64,000 nucleotides of DNA from NCBI RefSeq assembly GCF_000526495.1, contig NZ_JAGE01000001.1:124001-188000 (forward strand). The letters are read 5' to 3'. This stretch comes from Ruminiclostridium josui JCM 17888. GTDB lineage: Bacteria > Bacillota > Clostridia > Acetivibrionales > DSM-1351. Under the pieces are notes generated by a model, which saw only the letters and a list, made by a program, of their open reading frames with translations, ran no database searches and was not told where the DNA came from. A program made the translations under genes and the position numbers. The number at the start of each line of letters is the position of its first letter. The stretch's first letter is position 1. Of the stretch, positions 18,650 through 27,253 are shown in pieces.

Positions 18650-19880
18650 CTATGCATACCTCCAGACCAACTATATCCTTAAGTTCATGGGATTTTAGTT
18701 CAATTCTTACCATTTCGGCAGGATTTAGAGCCACAAAGAATTTTTTCTTTAATTGTTTTTCCCCGTCTTTAAAAACTATTGTTTTTCTTTTTGAGGGAGC
18801 ATTAACTCTCATTGCAAAGGTAATATCCTTGTCTGCGGAAATAGTTTGGGGAAGTACATATCTGATACCCTTGCCGACTTTAACCGTAATCTCTGATTCT
18901 TTAAGTTTATTATTTCTTATATACGAAACTGCACTTTTAGCAGCAAGTTCACCTTCTGCAGAAACATAGTCAACCAAATCATGTACATGCAAAACATTGC
19001 CGCATGCAAAGATTCCGGGTATATTAGTTTGAAGGTTTTCGTCCACAGCCGCACCGCCAGTAACGTTGTCCAGAATAATTCCTGCGTCTAGAGCAACCTC
19101 ATTTTCAGGTATCAATCCAACTGATAAAATTAATGTATCACAGTCAAATTTTATGGATGTACCACGTATAGGGTCTCCCTTTTCATTGACTTTTGCCACA
19201 GTTACACTTTTAACCCTCTCATGGCCCTCTATTTTAGTCACAGTATGGCTTAATAAAAGAGGTATATTAAAATCCTCAAGGCACTGGGTTATATTTCTCT
19301 GAAGTCCACTGGAATAAGGAAGTTTTTCTACAACGGCTAAAACTTCAGCACCTTCCAAGGTCAACCTTCTTGCCATAATAAGCCCTATATCCCCTGAACC
19401 AAGTATTACTACTTTTTTACCTACCATTATATTTCTGATATTAACCAGATTCTGAGCTACCCCTGCTGTAAAGACTCCTGCCGGACGGGTTCCCGGTATG
19501 CATATTGCCCCTCTTGTTCTTTCCCTGCACCCCATTGCCAGTATAACAGCCCCTGCCTTATAGGTTTTTATTCCCTCTGGACTTACGGTTGTAACCTCTT
19601 TGTTACTGCTAATATCCTGGACCATGGTATTTGTGGCTATTTCTATTTGTAGCTTCTCAGCCTCGTCTATATATTTTCTAGCATACTCTGGGCCGGTCAG
19701 GGCTTCATTGAACTTTACAATTCCAAATCCATCATGAATACATTGGTTTAATATGCCTCCGGCAACAGGCTCTCTTTCAACCACCAGAATATCTTCTATA
19801 CCGTTCTTTTTAGCTTCTATAGCCGCAGCCAGACCTGCTGGGCCTGCGCCAACTATAACTAAATCTTTATTTATTATCAT
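18642..19880 (-). CDS. FAD/NAD(P)-dependent oxidoreductase (GlpB/NoxA-like)
   Basis: Pyridine nucleotide-disulfide oxidoreductase fold, about 412 residues. FAD motif VIVGAGPAGLAAAIEAKK at the N-terminus, NAD(P) motif VILGSGDIGLIMARRLTLEG near residue 150, and second FAD motif with Asp-equivalent region NIPGIFACGNVLHVHDL near 310. No CxxxxC redox disulfide is seen. It probably passes electrons from the adjacent GlpA-like dehydrogenase to NAD or a carrier, together with the DUF1667 protein. Start ATG 19880 is chosen by the AGGTG six nt before it; GTG 19889 is the alternative. Confidence 0.8.
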   Translation of the reverse strand: MIINKDLVIVGAGPAGLAAAIEAKKNGIEDILVVEREPVAGGILNQCIHDGFGIVKFNEALTGPEYARKYIDEAEKLQIEIATNTMVQDISSNKEVTTVSPEGIKTYKAGAVILAMGCRERTRGAICIPGTRPAGVFTAGVAQNLVNIRNIMVGKKVVILGSGDIGLIMARRLTLEGAEVLAVVEKLPYSSGLQRNITQCLEDFNIPLLLSHTVTKIEGHERVKSVTVAKVNEKGDPIRGTSIKFDCDTLILSVGLIPENEVALDAGIILDNVTGGAAVDENLQTNIPGIFACGNVLHVHDLVDYVSAEGELAAKSAVSYIRNNKLKESEITVKVGKGIRYVLPQTISADKDITFAMRVNAPSKRKTIVFKDGEKQLKKKFFVALNPAEMVRIELKSHELKDIVGLEVCIDE

Positions 19881-19899
19881 AAGCCTCACCTATACTTAT

Positions 19900-21366
19900 T
19901 TACTTTACCTGTCCGGTAAACAATTTTGAATTTTTACCTCGTAGAGTTATTTCTTCAGGATTTAATCCTTTTTCATTTTTCAGTATGTCAACAATTCTGG
20001 TCAGACAGTAACCGCCCTGACATCTTCCCATCATTGCTCTTGCCCTGTATTTTATTCCCGCAAGAGTTGTAACTCCAAGTGGGTTATTTACTGCGTCCAG
20101 TATTTCCTTTTTAGTAATCCCCTCACATCTGCAAACTATCTCTCCATACTCAGGACATTCTTTAATTAATGCTTGTTTTTCCTCAGCAGGTAATTCCCTG
20201 AACTGAACAATTCCCTTTCTTTGAGCTATAAAGTCATCTTTAGATATCAAATCCTCTTTATTTGCAATAATGTCTCTAACCATACGACTAATTGGAGCTG
20301 ATGATGTTAGTCCCGGTGATTCAATACCTATAAGGTTTATGAGTCCCGGTACTACCTTTGATTCCTCTATAATGAAATCTCCGAAGCCTCCGGTTTTAGG
20401 CCCTACTATTTTTGACCTGATACCGGTATAGCTGCGTATTATATGCTTCATGCTTAATGGAGGAAGAAGTTCCTTTGCTTCCTTAAAGAGCTTGTCCATT
20501 ACAGGTTTTGTAGCACTATAGTCATTTTTTGTTTTAATATACTCTGCACTTGGGCCAATAAGTATATTTCCTTCCATTGTAGGTGTCAGGTGAACTCCAA
20601 GTCCCCCTATTCCAGGCCTTGGGACGGGGTAAACAGGCATATTCAGATATTGACTTGTACGCTTGTCTAATATAAAGTATTCTCCTCTGCAGGGATAAAT
20701 CTTGTAGCCTATTTCTCCTGCCATTGAAGCCACCCTGTCTGAGTAAAGTCCTGCACTGTTAATAACATATCTGCTGTAGTAATAAGATTCTCCGGCTTTT
20801 ATGCGGAAGATATCATTTCTTTTTGAAATTCCCTTTACTTCAGTTTCCAGAAAGAACTTAACTCCATTTTGTACTGCGTTTTCAGCAAGAGCCACCGTAT
20901 ATAAAAATGGGTTTGTTATTGCTGTATTTGGAGACAGCATTGCTCCAATTCCTCCAACGTGGGGTTCCAGCTTTTTAACAACATCTGCATTTACAAATTC
21001 AAGACCTTTTACTCCATTCTTTTTACCGTTTTCAATTAACTTGTCTATTCCGGCAAAGTCGCTTTCATCAAAAGCAACTATTAACTTTCCTGTTTTTTTA
21101 TATGGAACATCCAGCTCCTTGCACAGGCTTTCAAAGCCTTCATTTCCTTCCACACAAAACTTTGCCATAAGACTTCCGGGCTTATTGTTAAAGCCAGCGT
21201 GCACTACAGCACTGTTTCTACCGCTGGTTCCTGCTGCCACATCGCTTTCCTTTTCAAAAACCGCAATTTTCAATTGGTATCTGGAAAGCTCTCTTGCTAT
21301 TGCGCAGCCAACAGCACCCGCCCCAACTATTACAACATCAAATTTATTTTGAGAATTTATTTCCAT
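19900..21366 (-). CDS. GlpA-like FAD-dependent dehydrogenase with C-terminal [2Fe-2S] domain
   Basis: Likely anaerobic glycerol-3-phosphate dehydrogenase or a related 2-hydroxyacid oxidase. 488 residues: FAD-binding VVIVGAGAVGCAIARELS near residue 10, EKESDVAAGTSGRNSAVVHAGF, DAO-type core to about 370, and a BFD-like domain at 415-460 with CRC and GRCQGGYC as iron-sulfur ligands. GGAGG precedes ATG 21366. An extended -10 (TGC TATAAT, 21424-21419) lies upstream. First gene of a four-gene unit. No glpK or glpF is nearby, so the substrate stays uncertain; L-2-hydroxyglutarate oxidase-like proteins share the fold. Confidence 0.78.
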   Translation of the reverse strand: MEINSQNKFDVVIVGAGAVGCAIARELSRYQLKIAVFEKESDVAAGTSGRNSAVVHAGFNNKPGSLMAKFCVEGNEGFESLCKELDVPYKKTGKLIVAFDESDFAGIDKLIENGKKNGVKGLEFVNADVVKKLEPHVGGIGAMLSPNTAITNPFLYTVALAENAVQNGVKFFLETEVKGISKRNDIFRIKAGESYYYSRYVINSAGLYSDRVASMAGEIGYKIYPCRGEYFILDKRTSQYLNMPVYPVPRPGIGGLGVHLTPTMEGNILIGPSAEYIKTKNDYSATKPVMDKLFKEAKELLPPLSMKHIIRSYTGIRSKIVGPKTGGFGDFIIEESKVVPGLINLIGIESPGLTSSAPISRMVRDIIANKEDLISKDDFIAQRKGIVQFRELPAEEKQALIKECPEYGEIVCRCEGITKKEILDAVNNPLGVTTLAGIKYRARAMMGRCQGGYCLTRIVDILKNEKGLNPEEITLRGKNSKLFTGQVK

Positions 21367-21685
21367 TATTACCCTCCGAGAGACATCAATACCTATTTTC
21401 TTACAAAAATATATTTGAATTATAGCACAATTCCACTCTTAAAAAAATGTTTAGGTTTTATGTGATTAATATTTCCGAGAAATAATTGTACATTATCAAA
21501 TTCTTTGCATATATTAATATAAACAAGGAATTTAAAGCTATAATACATACTTGCCGTCTTTTGATGGCAACTCCTTGTACATTGAACATAAACATGTCAG
21601 TTTAGAGAATAACTGACTTTGGCTATTTTATGAGCAATGTGTTATAATTTTTCTGATTGATTATTAAAAGGAAGAGTGATGAATT
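21367..21685. other. Divergent intergenic region: two promoters and two hairpins
   Basis: Between the minus-strand glpA-like gene and the plus-strand repeat-protein gene. It holds the TATAAT of the former at 21419-21424 (minus) and, on the plus strand, an extended -10 TGTTATAAT ending at 21648 with a weak TTGGCT 18 bp upstream. Two plus-strand hairpins precede that promoter: TTGCCGTCTTTTGATGGCAA (about 21552-21571) and GTCAGTT/AACTGAC (about 21597-21618). Neither has a T-run, and their role is unknown. Confidence 0.45.
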
Positions 21686-21910
21686 TTGTATTCCCGTAAG
21701 GAAAAATTTTATGACGGCCGGGGAATTTTAAGAAATCCGGGAGAAAGTTTCTTCGATAAAGAAGGTATACTTAGGGATCCGGGTGATGATTATTTTGATT
21801 ATTTCAGTATATTAAGAAAAGCCGATGAAAACTTTTATGATAGTCAGGGTCTTTTGAGAAAATGTGATGAAAGTTTTTATGACGGTGCAGGAAACATGTG
21901 TGAAAGATAA
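21686..21910 (+). CDS. Small protein of four to five 14-residue FYD repeats
   Basis: 74 residues built almost wholly of a 14-residue repeat, consensus ExFYDxxGILRxPG: EKFYDGRGILRNPG, ESFFDKEGILRDPG, DDYFDYFSILRKAD, ENFYDSQGLLRKCD, then a partial ESFYDGAGNM. No signal peptide. The start must be TTG 21686 (or ATT 21683) because TGA lies directly upstream; AAGGA is about 12 nt before it. An extended -10 promoter upstream and a good terminator downstream support a real monocistronic gene. The function is unknown. The YD-rich strand-turn pattern suggests a small beta-solenoid or repeat fold. Confidence 0.7.
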   Translation: MYSRKEKFYDGRGILRNPGESFFDKEGILRDPGDDYFDYFSILRKADENFYDSQGLLRKCDESFYDGAGNMCER

Positions 21911-21915
21911 ATATA

Positions 21916-21947
21916 GGATGTCTCTTATGAGACATCCCTTTTTGTTT
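21916..21947 (+). terminator. Rho-independent terminator after the repeat-protein gene
   Basis: Perfect 9-bp stem GGATGTCTC / GAGACATCC with TTAT loop, followed by CTTTTTTGTTT on the plus strand. It also ends close to the converging corA gene. Confidence 0.85.
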
Positions 21948-22877
21948 CTAAAATAACTTTTTCTTATAAAGAGTATAACCTGTAACCATACACATGGCCA
22001 CAGCAATAATTACTATAAACCAGAATGAATGTCCTCCTCTTAATGGCAAATCAACATTCATACCAAAGAAGCTTGAAATCATTGTAGGTATTGCCATAAC
22101 AATGGTTACTGATGTTAAAAACTTCATTACTATATTGAGATTATTTGATATAACAGAAGCAAAAGCATCCATTGTTCCCGACAAAATACTGCTATATATA
22201 TTGGCCATCTCTATGGCCTGCTTGTTTTCTATAATAACATCTTCAAGAAGTTCTTGGTCATCTGGATAATTCTTTATATATTCAAATTTCATCAGTTTTT
22301 CAAGAACAACTTCGTTTGATTTTAATGCTGTTGAAAAGTATACAAGACTCTTTTCAAGTTTCAGCATTTGAATTACTTCTTTGTTCTTCATGGACTTGTA
22401 AACTTCCTGCTCTATTCTGCTGCTGGTTTTGTCTATATGTTTAAGGTATTGTAAGTATCTTGTTGCATTTCTGTATAGAATCTGAAGCACAAACCTTGTC
22501 TTAAATTGAGTTAAAAAGGATTTAACTCTGTTGTTTACAAAATCATTAAGTATAGTGTCTTCTTTCAGGCACACCGTAATGATTATATGCTTTATAAGTA
22601 TAATTGCAAGAGGTATAGTTGTATATACATTGAGCTTACCCTCTTTTTCTACAATGGGTATGTCAACAATTATGAGAGTCTGTCCATTGTCACTTTCAAT
22701 ACGGGCTCTTTCCTCTTCATCAAGTGCAGCCTTGAGGAAGTCCATTTCAACCCCCAGGGTATTGTGTACCTTTACAATTTCTTCCTCAGTAGGATTAATG
22801 AGATTCACCCATACTCCATCCTCAAATGTTTCTGTACGCACTATTTCGTTATTTATTGTTTTATATATTCCAATCAT
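21948..22877 (-). CDS. corA: CorA-family Mg2+ transporter
   Basis: Pentameric Mg2+ channel, 309 residues. Long cytosolic N-terminal domain, then TM1 containing the family filter motif GMN (FFGMNVDLPL near residue 280), a short loop and TM2 (FIVIIAVAMCMVTGYTLY), ending in a Lys-rich tail. The start ATG 22877 has GAGGG at -8. An M-box riboswitch with terminator lies about 180-380 nt upstream, consistent with Mg2+-repressed expression. Confidence 0.92.
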   Translation of the reverse strand: MIGIYKTINNEIVRTETFEDGVWVNLINPTEEEIVKVHNTLGVEMDFLKAALDEEERARIESDNGQTLIIVDIPIVEKEGKLNVYTTIPLAIILIKHIIITVCLKEDTILNDFVNNRVKSFLTQFKTRFVLQILYRNATRYLQYLKHIDKTSSRIEQEVYKSMKNKEVIQMLKLEKSLVYFSTALKSNEVVLEKLMKFEYIKNYPDDQELLEDVIIENKQAIEMANIYSSILSGTMDAFASVISNNLNIVMKFLTSVTIVMAIPTMISSFFGMNVDLPLRGGHSFWFIVIIAVAMCMVTGYTLYKKKLF

Positions 22878-22928
22878 AGATATCCCTCTTCTCTATATAG
22901 TCTTGCATTAAGGGACTATTTGCATACA

Positions 22929-23021
22929 TTACTTTGTCGACAAAGTAAACGGCACAGCAAACAAGCCCATATAATTTATCGAATTACATATGTGAGAATT
23001 ACTATCAGGGTCACAATCCAT
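22929..23021 (-). CDS. Possible 30-codon leader ORF between M-box and corA
   Basis: ATG 23021 has an excellent ribosome site (AGGAGG, 8-nt spacing) directly after the M-box terminator. The frame gives a 30-residue peptide starting MDCDPDSNSHICN and ending LFAVPFTLSTK. The +1 frame of the same stretch encodes a very hydrophobic run (TVWIVTLIVILTYVIR) without a usable start. Whether the peptide is made, or matters for corA control, is not shown. Confidence 0.35.
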   Translation of the reverse strand: MDCDPDSNSHICNSINYMGLFAVPFTLSTK

Positions 23022-23055
23022 ACCGTTCACCTCCTAAAGAAATTTAAAAAGAAAT

Positions 23056-23083
23056 AAAAAAACCGTCGCAAAACGAGTGACGG
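23056..23083 (-). terminator. Regulatory terminator of the M-box
   Basis: Minus-strand CCGTC-ACTCGTTTTG-CGACGG followed by TTTTTTTATT. The ACTCGTT in its loop side can pair with AACGAGT just upstream (about 23106-23113), giving an alternative antiterminator form. Confidence 0.85.
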
Positions 23084-23099
23084 ATTTATGTCATAGAAA

Positions 23100-23262
23100 T
23101 AACCTTCACTCGTTGAGCTTTAGCACTATACAGCTTTGGACTACTTCTCTCCAGCTACATTAAGTAAAACCTTATTTCGGCAGTACCTGTTGACCCATTG
23201 GCATCTCTCGATGTTTCCGGGCAGCAGCATATATCTGTATAGGAACCTCACCTAACGAATAT
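23100..23262 (-). promoter_or_regulatory. M-box (ykoK) Mg2+ riboswitch
   Basis: Minus-strand RNA with the strongly conserved ykoK elements in order: GTTAGGTGAGGTTCCTATA, TGCTGCTGCCCGGAAACA, TCGAGAGATGCCAATGGGTC, AACAGGTACTGCCGAAATAA. High Mg2+ should fold the aptamer and favour the downstream terminator, lowering corA expression. Confidence 0.95.
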
Positions 23263-23277
23263 TTAATTAACAAAGTA

Positions 23278-23306
23278 ATTATATACCTCTATTATTCTTT
23301 TTTCAA
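23278..23306 (-). promoter_or_regulatory. Promoter of the M-box/corA transcript
   Basis: -35 TTGAAA (23306-23301), 17-bp spacer, -10 TATAAT (23283-23278), just upstream of the M-box aptamer. Confidence 0.75.
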
Positions 23307-23350
23307 TATCTATGAATAATTAAATTTTTTAGATTTTTTTATCGAATTTT

Positions 23351-23818
23351 TTACAGTTGTTTAAGCAGGTTTGCCATTTCTATTGCTGTTACTGCTGCAT
23401 CATAGCCTTTGTTCCCTGCTTTGGTACCTGCACGTTCAATGGCCTGCTCTATTGTATCAGTAGTAAGTACTCCGAAAATAACTGGTACCCCTGTATCCAG
23501 TGATATTTTAGCTATTCCTTTTGATACCTCCCCGGCCACATAGTCAAAATGCGGTGTTGAGCCTCTGATAACTGCACCTGCGCAAATTACCGCAGAATAC
23601 TTACCTGAACTTGCCATTTTTTGTGCAACTATTGGTATTTCAAAAGCACCTGGAACCCATGAAACAGTGATATCTGACTCTTCAGCCCCATGCCTTACCA
23701 ATCCGTCTATTGCTCCGGACAAAAGCTTACTGCTTATAAAATCATTAAAACGCCCTACAACAATTCCAAACTTCAAACCACTTGCAATAAGATTTCCTTC
23801 ATTTGTTTTAATCGACAT
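23351..23818 (-). CDS. ribH: 6,7-dimethyl-8-ribityllumazine synthase
   Basis: Penultimate riboflavin step: condenses the ribityl-pyrimidinedione with dihydroxybutanone phosphate. 155 residues. Motifs: [32 protein letters not shown], the catalytic region [14 protein letters not shown] with His, [20 protein letters not shown] and the C-terminal [11 protein letters not shown]. The frame opens at 23857, but GAGGG precedes ATG 23818. Last rib gene; its reading region overlaps ribBA by 11 nt. Confidence 0.95.
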   Translation of the reverse strand: MSIKTNEGNLIASGLKFGIVVGRFNDFISSKLLSGAIDGLVRHGAEESDITVSWVPGAFEIPIVAQKMASSGKYSAVICAGAVIRGSTPHFDYVAGEVSKGIAKISLDTGVPVIFGVLTTDTIEQAIERAGTKAGNKGYDAAVTAIEMANLLKQL

Positions 23819-25064
23819 TTTTATTTCCCTCCTGATGTGCTGTTGTATTTTTCTCACTATTATTTAAGCCTTCAAATAAATGGCCCATTTTTTCTTTTTT
23901 AGTTCTAAGATAAAATTCATTTTTTTCATTTTCTTTTATTTGAATAGGCTCTCGTCCAACTACCTCCAGACCATATCCATTTAGCCCAATGAGTTTTTTG
24001 GGATTGTTAGTCAAAAGCCTTATTTTTTTGATTCCTAAATCGTACAGGATTTGGGCACCTATGCCGTATTCACGCAAATCTGCTGGAAAGCCCAGTTTTA
24101 TATTTGCCTCAACGGTATCCAGTCCTTGGTCCTGAAGCTCATATGCACGTATTTTATTTATCAGACCAATTCCCCTTCCCTCCTGACGCATATAAAGCAA
24201 AACACCTTTTCCTTCACTGTTAATTCTGCTCATTGCGGCTTCTAGCTGTTCTCCGCAGTCGCACCTTTTGGAATGAAAAGCATCTCCAGTAAGACATTCT
24301 GAATGTACTCTGACCAGAACAGGCTCTGTTGAGCCTGCAACATCTCCCTTAACAAGTGCCACATGGTGTTCTCCATTAGTAGTATTCTCATAACCAACTA
24401 TTGTGAATTCCCCATAAGCAGTAGGCATTTTTGCTTCGGCAGCTCTTTTAATCAACTTTTCATTTTTTCTGCGATACTCAATGAGACCTGCTACAGTTAT
24501 TATCTTTAAACCATGCTTTTTGCAGAATTCCATTAATTGAGGAACCCTTGCCATCCTTCCGTCATCATTCATTATTTCACATATTACACCCGCCGGGTGC
24601 AATCCTGCCATTCTAGCCAAATCAACTGCAGCTTCGGTATGTCCGGCACGTTTTAGAACTCCTCCGTCTCGTGCCGTAAGAGGAAATACATGTCCCGGCT
24701 TTTTGAAATCTCCCGGACGTGCATTCTTATTTGTAAGTTCAACTATTGTATGTGCTCTTTCAAAGGCCGAGATTCCTGTTGTTGAATCCTTGTGGTCTAC
24801 AGTTACCGTAAATGCCGTACCAAGGCGTTCCTCATTGTGACTTACCATGGGAAAAAGCTCCAACTCTTGTGCTCTGTCTTCTGTCAGTGGAACGCATATC
24901 ATTCCCTTGCCATAGGTAGCCATGAAATTTATACTTTCAGGGGTAGCCTTTTCTGCTGCCATAATAAGATCTCCCTCATTTTCCCTGTCTTCATCATCTA
25001 CCACTACAATTATTTTGCCTTGGCGGATATCCTCAATTGCTTCTTCTATAGTACTAAAATTCAT
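23808..25064 (-). CDS. ribBA: Bifunctional DHBP synthase / GTP cyclohydrolase II
   Basis: Fusion enzyme supplying both riboflavin precursors. 418 residues. N-terminal RibB domain with [11 protein letters not shown] near residue 25 and [20 protein letters not shown] near 145. C-terminal RibA domain from about 205, with zinc ligands in [36 protein letters not shown] and [14 protein letters not shown] lies 8 nt before ATG 25064; the longer GTG start at 25073 is less likely. Confidence 0.96.
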   Translation of the reverse strand: MNFSTIEEAIEDIRQGKIIVVVDDEDRENEGDLIMAAEKATPESINFMATYGKGMICVPLTEDRAQELELFPMVSHNEERLGTAFTVTVDHKDSTTGISAFERAHTIVELTNKNARPGDFKKPGHVFPLTARDGGVLKRAGHTEAAVDLARMAGLHPAGVICEIMNDDGRMARVPQLMEFCKKHGLKIITVAGLIEYRRKNEKLIKRAAEAKMPTAYGEFTIVGYENTTNGEHHVALVKGDVAGSTEPVLVRVHSECLTGDAFHSKRCDCGEQLEAAMSRINSEGKGVLLYMRQEGRGIGLINKIRAYELQDQGLDTVEANIKLGFPADLREYGIGAQILYDLGIKKIRLLTNNPKKLIGLNGYGLEVVGREPIQIKENEKNEFYLRTKKEKMGHLFEGLNNSEKNTTAHQEGNKNVD

Positions 25065-25089
25065 GAAGTTCACTCCTTTTTATTTTATA

Positions 25090-25734
25090 TTACATAAACC
25101 CGTGTTCTCTAAGAAATTCAGCTGATAAATGCTCTGACTCCAAGATTTCACCTTTTAACATCTTTTCTACGTACTTCCCTATAATGTCACATTCTATATT
25201 TACTTCATCACCTATACTTTTAGAGCCAAGTATGGTGAATCCTCGTGTCAAAGGTATGAGAGAAACCGTAAAGGTATTTGAAGTCACCTCCGCAATGGTA
25301 AGACTTGTACCGTCCAAAGCCACAGAACCTTTTTGAACAATATATTTCATAATCTGTTTGGGTGCAGTAATGGTAATAAGAACTGCGTTATCCTCTTTTT
25401 TTAATCCGGTAATAGTCCCTGTTCCGTCTATATGACCGCTTACTATATGGCCTCCCAGTCTGTCAGCAAGTCTTAATGCTCTCTCCAAGTTTACTTTTCT
25501 TCCGGGTTTTAGCTTTTCAAGTCCTGTTTTTCGCATGGTTTCCGGCATTACATCCGCCGCAAACCATTTTTCTCCTAATTCAGTAACAGTAAGGCATATA
25601 CCGTTTACAGCTATGCTGTCCCCTTTAACAGTGCCTTCAATTACAGTGGCACATTCTATGAAAAGTTTTATTGAGCTGCTGCCATATACAATGTTTTTTA
25701 CACTTCCCATTTCCTCAACAATTCCAGTAAACAC
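25090..25734 (-). CDS. ribE: Riboflavin synthase alpha chain
   Basis: Dismutates two lumazines into riboflavin. 214 residues, two internally repeated lumazine-binding domains: first starting FTGIVEEMGSV with SIAVNGICLTVTE, second with GGHIVSGHIDGTG and SVALDGTSLTIAEV. The frame opens far upstream, but GGAGG lies 7 nt before GTG 25734, which gives the canonical N-terminus. It sits between ribD and ribBA. Confidence 0.95.
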   Translation of the reverse strand: MFTGIVEEMGSVKNIVYGSSSIKLFIECATVIEGTVKGDSIAVNGICLTVTELGEKWFAADVMPETMRKTGLEKLKPGRKVNLERALRLADRLGGHIVSGHIDGTGTITGLKKEDNAVLITITAPKQIMKYIVQKGSVALDGTSLTIAEVTSNTFTVSLIPLTRGFTILGSKSIGDEVNIECDIIGKYVEKMLKGEILESEHLSAEFLREHGFM

Positions 25735-25753
25735 CCTTTCACCTCCCAAATCC

Positions 25754-26857
25754 TTATTTGTCTGCAATATATCCCTCAATAAGTACATCTCTGTCAAAAC
25801 TTTCAACTCTAACATTCGACAGTGCTATTGCATCCTTCATTTTTTCTATTCCATTTCCCCCTACAGGCGTTACAGCCGAACTACCGCCTATTATTTTAGG
25901 TGAAATGAAGGTCATTACCTTATTCACTATGCCTGCCTCAAGTGCCGAAAAGTTAAGGGTACCTCCTCCTTCCAAAAGGACACTGTCAATTTCAAGCTTG
26001 TATAATTCTTCCATAAGCTCCTTGAGATTTACCTTTCCATTTTTTATATCCGTTTTTATTATTCTAACGCCTCGGGATAAAAGCTGGTTTTCCTTGTCTT
26101 TATTGATTTTATCTGTTGTTGCAAGTATAAGTCCTGCCTTAGAATCACAATTAATAACTCTACTGTCCATTGGAATCCTTCCGCTGCTGTCCACTACAAT
26201 ACGTACAGGATCAATGCCTTCTCCCAAGGTTGGTCTTGATGTCAATGCAGGATTGTCATTTATTACTGTGTTTACCCCTACCATAATTGACGATACTCTA
26301 TTGCGTATAGTATGGACATACTCCCTTGATGATTCACCGCTTATCCATTTGGAATCTCCTGTAACCGATGCAATTTTGCCGTCCAATGTCATTGCCGTTT
26401 TCATAATTACAAATGGAAGCCTTTTAGTTATATAGTGTATAAAAATTTCATTCAGCCTTTTTGCCTCTTCCTCAAGGACTCCTACTATGACATTAATATT
26501 GGCATCTTTTAGTATTTGTATGCCCTTACCTGACACCTTTGGGTTTGGGTCCACCATTGAGACAACTACTTCTTTTATTCCAGACTCAACAATTGCTTTT
26601 GCACACGGAGGTGTTCTTCCATAATGTGAGCAAGGCTCAAGATTTACATAAAGAGTAGCTTCTGAAATATCCGCTGTAGCATTTTTAAAAGCACTAACTT
26701 CAGCATGGGCACAACCCAAGGCTTCATGGAAGCCCTCGGATATTATTTTCCCATCTTTTACTATAACTGCTCCCACCAATGGATTTGGGTTTGTTCTCCC
26801 CCACCCTCCTTTTGCAATTTCCAATGCTCTTTTCATATAGAACTCATGTATATTCAT
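25754..26857 (-). CDS. ribD: Bifunctional riboflavin deaminase/reductase
   Basis: Performs deamination and then side-chain reduction of the pyrimidine intermediate. 367 residues. N-terminal zinc deaminase with TNPNPLVGAVIVKDGK, HAEVSAF and EPCSHYGRTPPCAKAI. C-terminal reductase with PFVIMKTAMTLDGKIA, RVSSIMVGVNTVINDNP and VLLEGGGTLNFSAL. Start ATG 26857 has AAGGAG at -7; the frame runs further up into the riboswitch region but is not coding there. First gene of ribD-ribE-ribBA-ribH. Confidence 0.95.
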   Translation of the reverse strand: MNIHEFYMKRALEIAKGGWGRTNPNPLVGAVIVKDGKIISEGFHEALGCAHAEVSAFKNATADISEATLYVNLEPCSHYGRTPPCAKAIVESGIKEVVVSMVDPNPKVSGKGIQILKDANINVIVGVLEEEAKRLNEIFIHYITKRLPFVIMKTAMTLDGKIASVTGDSKWISGESSREYVHTIRNRVSSIMVGVNTVINDNPALTSRPTLGEGIDPVRIVVDSSGRIPMDSRVINCDSKAGLILATTDKINKDKENQLLSRGVRIIKTDIKNGKVNLKELMEELYKLEIDSVLLEGGGTLNFSALEAGIVNKVMTFISPKIIGGSSAVTPVGGNGIEKMKDAIALSNVRVESFDRDVLIEGYIADK

Positions 26858-26888
26858 TTTTGTTCTCCTTGCTTTTATTTCCTTAAAA

Positions 26889-26923
26889 TTTAAAAATCCC
26901 CAGAGGAAGACAACCCCTGGGGA
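26889..26923 (-). terminator. Regulatory terminator of the FMN riboswitch
   Basis: Minus-strand TCCCCAG...CTGGGGA stem with a GG/CC extension, followed by TTTTTAAATTTT, placed between the aptamer and ribD. FMN binding should favour this hairpin. Confidence 0.85.
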
Positions 26924-26946
26924 CAAAATAGCAAAATTAAATACAC

Positions 26947-27063
26947 TATCTTTCATCCAGACTGTACTGTCGGCTCCGGAGTTTGACCGGATCTGCTTTC
27001 GCTCGCGGGCTTATAGCTTGTGCTATCTACCGCCGGTAAGGATTTTCACCTATCCCTGAAGTG
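26947..27063 (-). promoter_or_regulatory. FMN riboswitch (RFN element)
   Basis: Minus-strand RFN signature elements: CTTCAGGGATAGGTGAAAAT, CTTACCGGCGGTAGA, AGCCCGCGAGC, AGATCCGGTC, GGAGCCGACAGTA and GTCTGGATGAAAGAT. Located directly before the rib operon. Confidence 0.96.
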
Positions 27064-27097
27064 TCATTATCATTATTAACATATTTTATTAAAGTAA

Positions 27098-27126
27098 ACT
27101 ATAGCAGTATTGGATATATTAGTCAA
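27098..27126 (-). promoter_or_regulatory. Promoter of the rib operon
   Basis: -35 TTGACT (27126-27121), 17-bp spacer, -10 TATAGT (27103-27098), 35 nt upstream of the RFN aptamer. Confidence 0.75.
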
Positions 27127-27187
27127 GCTATAGTTTTATTACCAAAACACAGAACACACAAATATTAGTATTACAAAATTTTACCTC

Positions 27188-27248
27188 TTTACAAGAACGT
27201 TTGTTCGGATTTATAATATTATTACGAACAAATGTTCTGACTGGAGTG
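27188..27248 (+). promoter_or_regulatory. dinB promoter with two LexA (SOS) boxes
   Basis: -35 TTTACA (27188-27193), 18-bp spacer, -10 TATAAT (27212-27217). SOS box 1 AGAACGTTTGTTCG (27194-27207) fills the spacer. SOS box 2 CGAACAAATGTTCT (27235-27248) lies at the start of the transcript. Both match the Gram-positive LexA consensus CGAAC-N4-GTTCG with one mismatch each. Confidence 0.88.
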
Positions 27249-27253
27249 ACTTT

